Source: Sulfitobacter sp. DSM 110093
GTDB lineage: Bacteria; Pseudomonadota; Alphaproteobacteria; Rhodobacterales; Rhodobacteraceae
DNA: 64,000 bases
Assembly (NCBI RefSeq): GCF_022788715.1
Contig: NZ_CP085168.1
Span: 248,001 to 312,000, forward strand
Direction of reading: 5' to 3'
The notes beneath the pieces were generated by a model. It ran no database searches. It saw only the letters and a list, made by a program, of their open reading frames with translations, and was not told the origin of the DNA. Positions 62,342-64,000 of the stretch are shown here, piece after piece (position 1 is the stretch's first letter; each line of letters begins with the position of its first letter). A program made the position numbers and the translations under genes.

Positions 62342-62833
62342 TCAGGCGTGATAGGCTTGGCTGACAGCAAAGCTGTCCTCGAACCAGTGCCACAGCACCA
62401 CTTGGCCGTCTTTCACCTTGGCACGTAGGGCAAAGGTAAATTCGCCGATCTCCTCGCCCGAATGGGTGGTGATGCCATTCATCTTGCCAAAGACAGCGAC
62501 GGTGTCGCCCGAAGCAAAAGCATCGGTATTTTCCCAAGCGGTAGTCTGGAAATTCTCTGAAAACTTACCAAGAAAAGCAAAGACGTTCTCTTTGCCCTCT
62601 GCGCCCCCGATCCATGGCAGACTTGGGTCGCCTTCGTTGTGCCAGACCATGCCATCGGCCATGAGCTTACCCATGGTGTCCATGTCACCTGATCCCATCG
62701 CGCCCATGAAGGCCATGACTGTATCAAAGCTTGCTTGTGTCTGTTCGTCCATTTCCTGTGCTCCTGCTTGTTGTCCAAGGATGATTGCGAGCGATGCGCC
62801 CAGCGAAGTTTTCAATAGTGTTCTGCGGTTCAT
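62342..62833 (-). CDS. Exported SnoaL/NTF2-like protein
   Basis: A 163-residue protein. The N-terminus MNRRTLLKTSLGASLAIILG has a twin-arginine-like RR followed by a hydrophobic core and AQA-type cleavage site. The mature part is a SnoaL/ketosteroid-isomerase-like cone fold (FDTVMAFMGAMGSGDMDTMG, GMVWHNEGDPSLPWIGGAEG, WHWFEDSFAVSQAY). The ligand is unknown. One of two exported proteins of this fold in the same gene run. Confidence 0.78.
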   Translation of the reverse strand: MNRRTLLKTSLGASLAIILGQQAGAQEMDEQTQASFDTVMAFMGAMGSGDMDTMGKLMADGMVWHNEGDPSLPWIGGAEGKENVFAFLGKFSENFQTTAWENTDAFASGDTVAVFGKMNGITTHSGEEIGEFTFALRAKVKDGQVVLWHWFEDSFAVSQAYHA

Positions 62834-62843
62834 TTGATGGCCT

Positions 62844-63176
62844 TTACGTAGGTTGACGTTGCGAATGCGGTGCGCTTTTCAACGCGATGGTCGAGAGCGC
62901 AAGAGCGATGATCCAAAGCACCGGACCAAGGGCACCGGGCACCAGCGGAACGGTGCCAGGGATCAGCAAAGTCACAATGAACCCGATATCCCCTGCGCTG
63001 ACGACAACCGTGCCGAAAAGCGCAAAGAACGTCAGGTTCCAAGCGCCCTGATAGATACGCCCCTGAAGGACGCCAGCGTCCAAAGTTGTACCAAGCTGGT
63101 AGACGCCATATGCCACACCAAGGTGTAGAATGCCCCACGCCACATAGGTCATGGCGGCAAGGCGTGCATAGATCAT
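62844..63176 (-). CDS. Small four-helix membrane protein, unknown function
   Basis: 110 residues with about four helices (LAAMTYVAWGILHLGVAYGV, WNLTFFALFGTVVVSAG, IGFIVTLLIPGTVPLVPGAL, LWIIALALSTIAL). I do not recognise a family. It lies 10 bp upstream of the exported NTF2-like gene and is probably co-transcribed. The ATG at 63176 (MIYARLAAM) is chosen. Confidence 0.65.
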   Translation of the reverse strand: MIYARLAAMTYVAWGILHLGVAYGVYQLGTTLDAGVLQGRIYQGAWNLTFFALFGTVVVSAGDIGFIVTLLIPGTVPLVPGALGPVLWIIALALSTIALKSAPHSQRQPT

Positions 63177-63239
63177 AGTATATCCTGTCGGGTTTTGAGG
63201 CGGCCGACGCTCCCGAGCGCCGACCACGCTTGCCTAAGA

Positions 63240-63710
63240 TTACTTGCCGGAGAGTTGCTGCAATGCGCCCGCCCAATCCTCAACGTGCCAAGTCTTGACG
63301 ATCTCACCGTTTTCCAACTGATGAATATCGATCGTCATGATGTCAAAGCTGCGCCCTTCGCCGTCGACCCCAAAGAAGGGGGCGACAGGGGTGCCGGTTG
63401 CACGGCTTCGCACTGTCACAAAGTTCTCGTCCTGATGCATGTCCTGCACCGCCCATTTCAGGTCGGGCATGAGTTGGCCAAAACCACCCACCTGCCCGAT
63501 GAAGGCATCGCGTGTCTTGTCGGCTCCAGAATAGCCGCCAACGCTGACCCAATCTTCGCTGGTCGCGTCAACAAATGCCGCGACGTGGCTTTGCGAACCT
63601 GGGTTGCTTAGCATCTCGTAGAATGTGTTCACCGTTTCGGTGTCGTCTGCGAAAGCTCCGGTGGCGAGGGTTGCAAGTGTAGCCGAAGCAAAGAAATTCT
63701 TGAAGGTCAT
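63240..63710 (-). CDS. Exported SnoaL-like (ester cyclase type) protein
   Basis: A 156-residue protein with a signal peptide (MTFKNFFASATLATLATGAFA-DD). The mature domain is SnoaL-like: TVNTFYEMLSNPGSQSHVAA, AFIGQVGGFGQLMPDLKWAV, SFDIMTIDIHQLENGEIVKTWHVEDWAGALQQL, as in polyketide-cyclase-like proteins. AGGAAATGCC precedes the ATG at 63710. The role is unknown. Confidence 0.8.
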   Translation of the reverse strand: MTFKNFFASATLATLATGAFADDTETVNTFYEMLSNPGSQSHVAAFVDATSEDWVSVGGYSGADKTRDAFIGQVGGFGQLMPDLKWAVQDMHQDENFVTVRSRATGTPVAPFFGVDGEGRSFDIMTIDIHQLENGEIVKTWHVEDWAGALQQLSGK

Positions 63711-63806
63711 GGCATTTCCTTTGTCATGATGTTTTCGGGATAGCGTCATCCGTCACGCCCCTTGATGAGGCGTGTTGAATAACGGCAGGATGGCGGTATC
63801 AGGTGG

Positions 63807-64000
63807 TCAGGCTGCTGAGACTTGCCAATCCAGCTGGGGATTTTCGCGAAACGCGAAGCGGTCCAGATGGCTGGAGATAACCTCCGCAGCTTTGTCGAGT
63901 TTCGTCTTATCTGGCGCTTCGACGGTCATGTGCAGACCTGCCTCATCCGCGCGAAGGTCACAGTGCCCGAAGGGAAACTCGATCCGTCCGGAACCCGGCT
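63807..64000 (-). CDS. DUF2218-family protein, C-terminal part (runs off the window)
   Basis: The last 64 codons are visible. They read GSGRIEFPFGHCDLRADEAG, then LHMTVEAPDKTKLDKAAEVI and SSHLDRFAFRENPQLDWQVS. This is the typical end of DUF2218 proteins, small cytoplasmic proteins often encoded near siderophore or metal genes. The start lies beyond the right edge. It is the most upstream visible gene of the run at 60.2-64 kb. Confidence 0.75.
   Translation of the reverse strand, partial: PGSGRIEFPFGHCDLRADEAGLHMTVEAPDKTKLDKAAEVISSHLDRFAFRENPQLDWQVSAA

Overview
The window looks like a mobile-element-rich accessory region of a marine alphaproteobacterium of the Roseobacter group (Rhodobacterales). 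The evidence is indirect: moderately high GC, Liv-type ABC, TRAP and TTT uptake systems next to small catabolic operons, RTX and sulfatase genes, and a dense mix of IS3, IS5, IS21, IS30, IS110 and IS256 sequences. No rRNA, intact tRNA, replication or core housekeeping genes were seen, so chromosome versus plasmid cannot be decided.

Layout. 1-9.7 kb: a branched-chain-amino-acid-type ABC transporter (livH start, livF, livG, and a binding protein at 6.1-7.2 kb) with an N-formylglutamate amidohydrolase, an isochorismatase-like amidohydrolase, an RpiR regulator and a glutamine-synthetase-like ligase. hipBA lies in the middle of this cluster. 9.8-13.8 kb: a toxin-antitoxin island (yefM-yoeB, a stand-alone class II Fic protein, mazEF, hicAB). 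13.8-15.4 kb: IS30 and IS3 debris. 15.3-19.7 kb: a sulfotransferase and an RTX protein gene broken by a one-base frameshift. 20-21.6 kb: an IS5 remnant and an intact IS256 element with a 9-bp target duplication. 22.3-24.8 kb: a TetR/SRPBCC/VOC/DUF operon with a clear operator.

25-31.4 kb: an LEA-like repeat protein, then LysR, CaiB-type CoA-transferase, HMG-CoA-lyase family enzyme and a TRAP transporter, which together suggest import, CoA activation and cleavage of a 3-hydroxy-3-methylglutarate-like acid. 32.5-40.9 kb: a two-component system divergent from a GT39-GT2-GtrA envelope glycosylation operon whose first gene is split by an IS110-family element; removing the element restores a 508-aa frame. 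A metallophosphoesterase and a DedA protein follow. 41-46.9 kb: TetR with a frameshifted HD-domain gene, a 162-bp MITE-like element, LysR/MFS, two truncated genes and an IS30 element with an internal stop. 47-50.8 kb: YceI, a cytochrome b561-YceI fusion and an orphan GAF-PAS histidine kinase. 51 kb: a frameshifted integrase.

52-59.7 kb holds the most coherent candidate for an undescribed pathway: TctC-TctB-TctA importer, Cys-type sulfatase and FMN-dependent 2-hydroxyacid oxidase in one run, a divergent LysR, and a formylglycine-generating enzyme that would activate the sulfatase. I infer use of a sulfate ester of a hydroxycarboxylic acid. 60.2-64 kb is a same-strand run of small membrane proteins, an NmrA-like oxidoreductase, two exported SnoaL/NTF2-like proteins and a partial DUF2218 protein.

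All assignments rest on reading the sequence and recalled family motifs; no database search was run.
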